From Syntrophomonas sp. (GTDB lineage Bacteria; Bacillota; Syntrophomonadia; Syntrophomonadales; Syntrophomonadaceae): a stretch of DNA of 64,000 nt. The stretch is from positions 29,218 through 93,217 of the forward strand of contig JAENZN010000016.1 of NCBI GenBank assembly GCA_016841245.1, read 5' to 3'. The position numbers were made by a program, and so were the translations under genes. The notes under the pieces were generated by a model that worked only from the letters and a program-made list of their open reading frames with translations, had not been told where the DNA came from and made no database searches. This document shows positions 62,569 to 64,000 of the stretch, piece by piece; position 1 is the stretch's first letter; each line of letters opens with the position of its first letter.

Positions 62569-63750
62569 TCACATCCCTGGACCTGGCATCATACCAGAAT
62601 TTGAATTTGTATCCTTGGTTATTGCCTTAGTGACTGGCACCAGGACTATTTGTCCTTCTTCCAACCCGGCACTAACTTCAACATAATTATCATCACTAAA
62701 TTCGGTGGTTATTGCCTGTTTGGTAATGGTTCCATCATCATTTTTAAGCTGTACCACTTGTTCACCATCAACAATACTAACGGCTTTTATAGGAATCATC
62801 AGTACATCCTTAACCTGCTTTTGGATTAACTCAAGCGTACAGGTCATTCCTTGCTTTATCTTATCCTTACCCTCATCCAAGACTACTTCAACTTCGTAAG
62901 TTACCAAACCACTGGAATCGGTTTCAGCAATAGAATCAATAAATGTAAGTGTGCCGGTAAAAATTTCATCTTCATAAGCATCAAATATTGCCTCAACCGT
63001 CTGGCCAACGCTTATACTGGTAATATCTACCTCTGATATGGAAGATACGACTTTTACATTACTATCATTTTGAAGTATGATACACGTAGTGTTTTCTTCT
63101 ATGGTTTCACCTACACTGTACTCAACGGCTAAAACAGTTGAATTTATAGGAGATACCAGTACGGTGTTTTCTAAAGCATCCTGAGCACTTTTAACATTTG
63201 TTTCTCCACTGGCTTTAGATATTTCATAAGTTTTAATCTGAGTTTCATAGGAATAAACTGCCTCTTCATAATCTAGCTTCATATCATCGATTTCTTTTTG
63301 AGTATAAGCATCAGGAATTTGCAGCATAATATTATATTCAGTTTCCAGTGCTTCCATGGTTGATTTTAGTTCTCTAGTTTTCTGTTCGTTGCTTATATTA
63401 TCGAGTTCCTGATCCTGCTTTGTCTTGGTCAGTTCATTAGCATAATCAGTATCATCTAACCTGGCTAAGATATCTCCCGCTTGAACAACTTGACCTGGTT
63501 CAACTAGAACTTCAATTATTGTTCCCGAAACTTCAAACCCCAAATTAGTTACCGATATATCGGCATTTCCATCTCCAGTTAAACTTACAGTAATATCTCC
63601 ACGGGTTACCTCTGCTTCCTGGTAACTGGGTTCCTCTTCACTTTCTGCAAGAGTATTCTTGTAATAGTAAACCCCAGAAACTGCACAGACTATAAGCAGC
63701 ACACTGAGACTATACCGGAGTTTCTTATTTATAAATATTTTTTTTAGCAA
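62569..63750 (-). CDS. MacA-like membrane fusion protein
   Basis: A 393-residue adaptor: N-terminal helix (about 12-30), lipoyl halves (VSGTIIEVLVEPGQVVQAGD, NTVLVSPINSTVLAVEYSVG), a coiled coil (about 100-170), and the beta-barrel domain, with a Met/Gly-rich tail. The start is a TTG 8 nt after AAGGAG. First gene of the operon adaptor-permease-lipoprotein-ATPase-regulator-kinase-TolC; its promoter should lie in 63751-64000, where I see no clear consensus. Confidence 0.92.
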   Translation of the reverse strand: MLKKIFINKKLRYSLSVLLIVCAVSGVYYYKNTLAESEEEPSYQEAEVTRGDITVSLTGDGNADISVTNLGFEVSGTIIEVLVEPGQVVQAGDILARLDDTDYANELTKTKQDQELDNISNEQKTRELKSTMEALETEYNIMLQIPDAYTQKEIDDMKLDYEEAVYSYETQIKTYEISKASGETNVKSAQDALENTVLVSPINSTVLAVEYSVGETIEENTTCIILQNDSNVKVVSSISEVDITSISVGQTVEAIFDAYEDEIFTGTLTFIDSIAETDSSGLVTYEVEVVLDEGKDKIKQGMTCTLELIQKQVKDVLMIPIKAVSIVDGEQVVQLKNDDGTITKQAITTEFSDDNYVEVSAGLEEGQIVLVPVTKAITKDTNSNSGMMPGPGM

Positions 63751-64000
63751 TAGACTCGCTCCTTATGTTTAGGTTTTTTCTCCTTACAATAATACAGCTC
63801 CAAATAATTGACTGCCTGTTTACAAGTAGCCATTATTGTGGCTGAAATGATATATAATCAGCATAATTCGGGTCTAAAAAGCCATTGAAAATATCTATCA
63901 AAATTCACCAGAGTGATGATTAAATCTTGATTGACCATTATTTAACCTCCCTTAATAAACTAATTATTACTTCCAAAAGCTCTTGTTTTCACAGTATTTC

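Noticed and set aside
1..64000. CRISPR arrays, rRNA, tRNA, complete insertion sequences, replication origin
   Set aside because: Looked for on both strands by eye; no regularly spaced direct repeats, transposase frames or tRNA-like cloverleaf sequence were found.

Overview
The window looks like chromosome from an endospore-forming, low-to-moderate GC anaerobe of the Firmicutes/Clostridia. A Syntrophomonas-like fatty-acid oxidiser is the best guess. The evidence is a spore DNA-binding protein (SASP) gene, a CotF-type coat gene pair, several DUF1540 and CXXC small proteins typical of Clostridia, NapH-type and nitroreductase ferredoxins, and a beta-oxidation cluster (thiolase plus acyl-CoA dehydrogenase) beside a sigma-54 activator. 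No rRNA, tRNA, CRISPR array or complete insertion sequence was seen.

Layout: 1-4.9 kb, minus strand: 5' part of dnaE, a YbaK-type deacylase, SASP, HAD phosphatase and an AhpD-like protein. 5-7 kb: an unknown coiled-coil protein and a convergent rhomboid protease. 7-13.3 kb: the beta-oxidation locus, with three 16-bp inverted repeats, a -24/-12 promoter, thiolase, large acyl-CoA dehydrogenase, the stump of a second dehydrogenase, and a convergent CBS-PAS-AAA+ sigma-54 regulator. 13.4-19 kb: a broken glycoside-hydrolase gene coupled to a glycosyltransferase, DegV, a CoA-disulfide-reductase/NADH-oxidase gene with an in-frame TGA exactly at the catalytic cysteine (probable selenoprotein), and an MFS transporter. 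19-23.4 kb: an ABC exporter with adaptor. 23.6-33 kb: HD-GYP, coat proteins, an SsuABC-like importer with a metallo-beta-lactamase-fold protein, LysE, a radical SAM protein and lipoproteins. 33.6-35.1 kb: a TlpA / CXXC peptide / NapH-like operon. 35-46 kb: mixed housekeeping and secreted proteins, SOS peptidase YedK, DUF1540 genes and a candidate small RNA. 46.3-51.3 kb: a GC-rich, probably acquired, two-component/ABC exporter module. 51.5-56.5 kb: nitroreductase, tautomerase fusion, TiaS-like protein, an XRE/membrane-protein pair with twin operators, and a PIG-L deacetylase with a glycosyltransferase. 56.8-63.8 kb: a MacAB-TolC-like efflux operon with its own two-component system.

The intergenic space is rich in structure. 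There is a terminal-inverted-repeat element (about 260-270 bp, two full copies and one solo palindrome) lying at gene 3' ends. There is also a ~200-bp composite repeat whose ~150-bp core is bracketed by twin hairpins that match within a locus but differ between loci. The most interesting items are the probable selenocysteine oxidoreductase at 16161-17504, the sigma-54 promoter with three matching inverted repeats at 7056-7256, the hairpin-bracketed repeat, and the promoter-terminator cassette at 45286-45438. Functional names rest on motif recognition only. No database search was possible.
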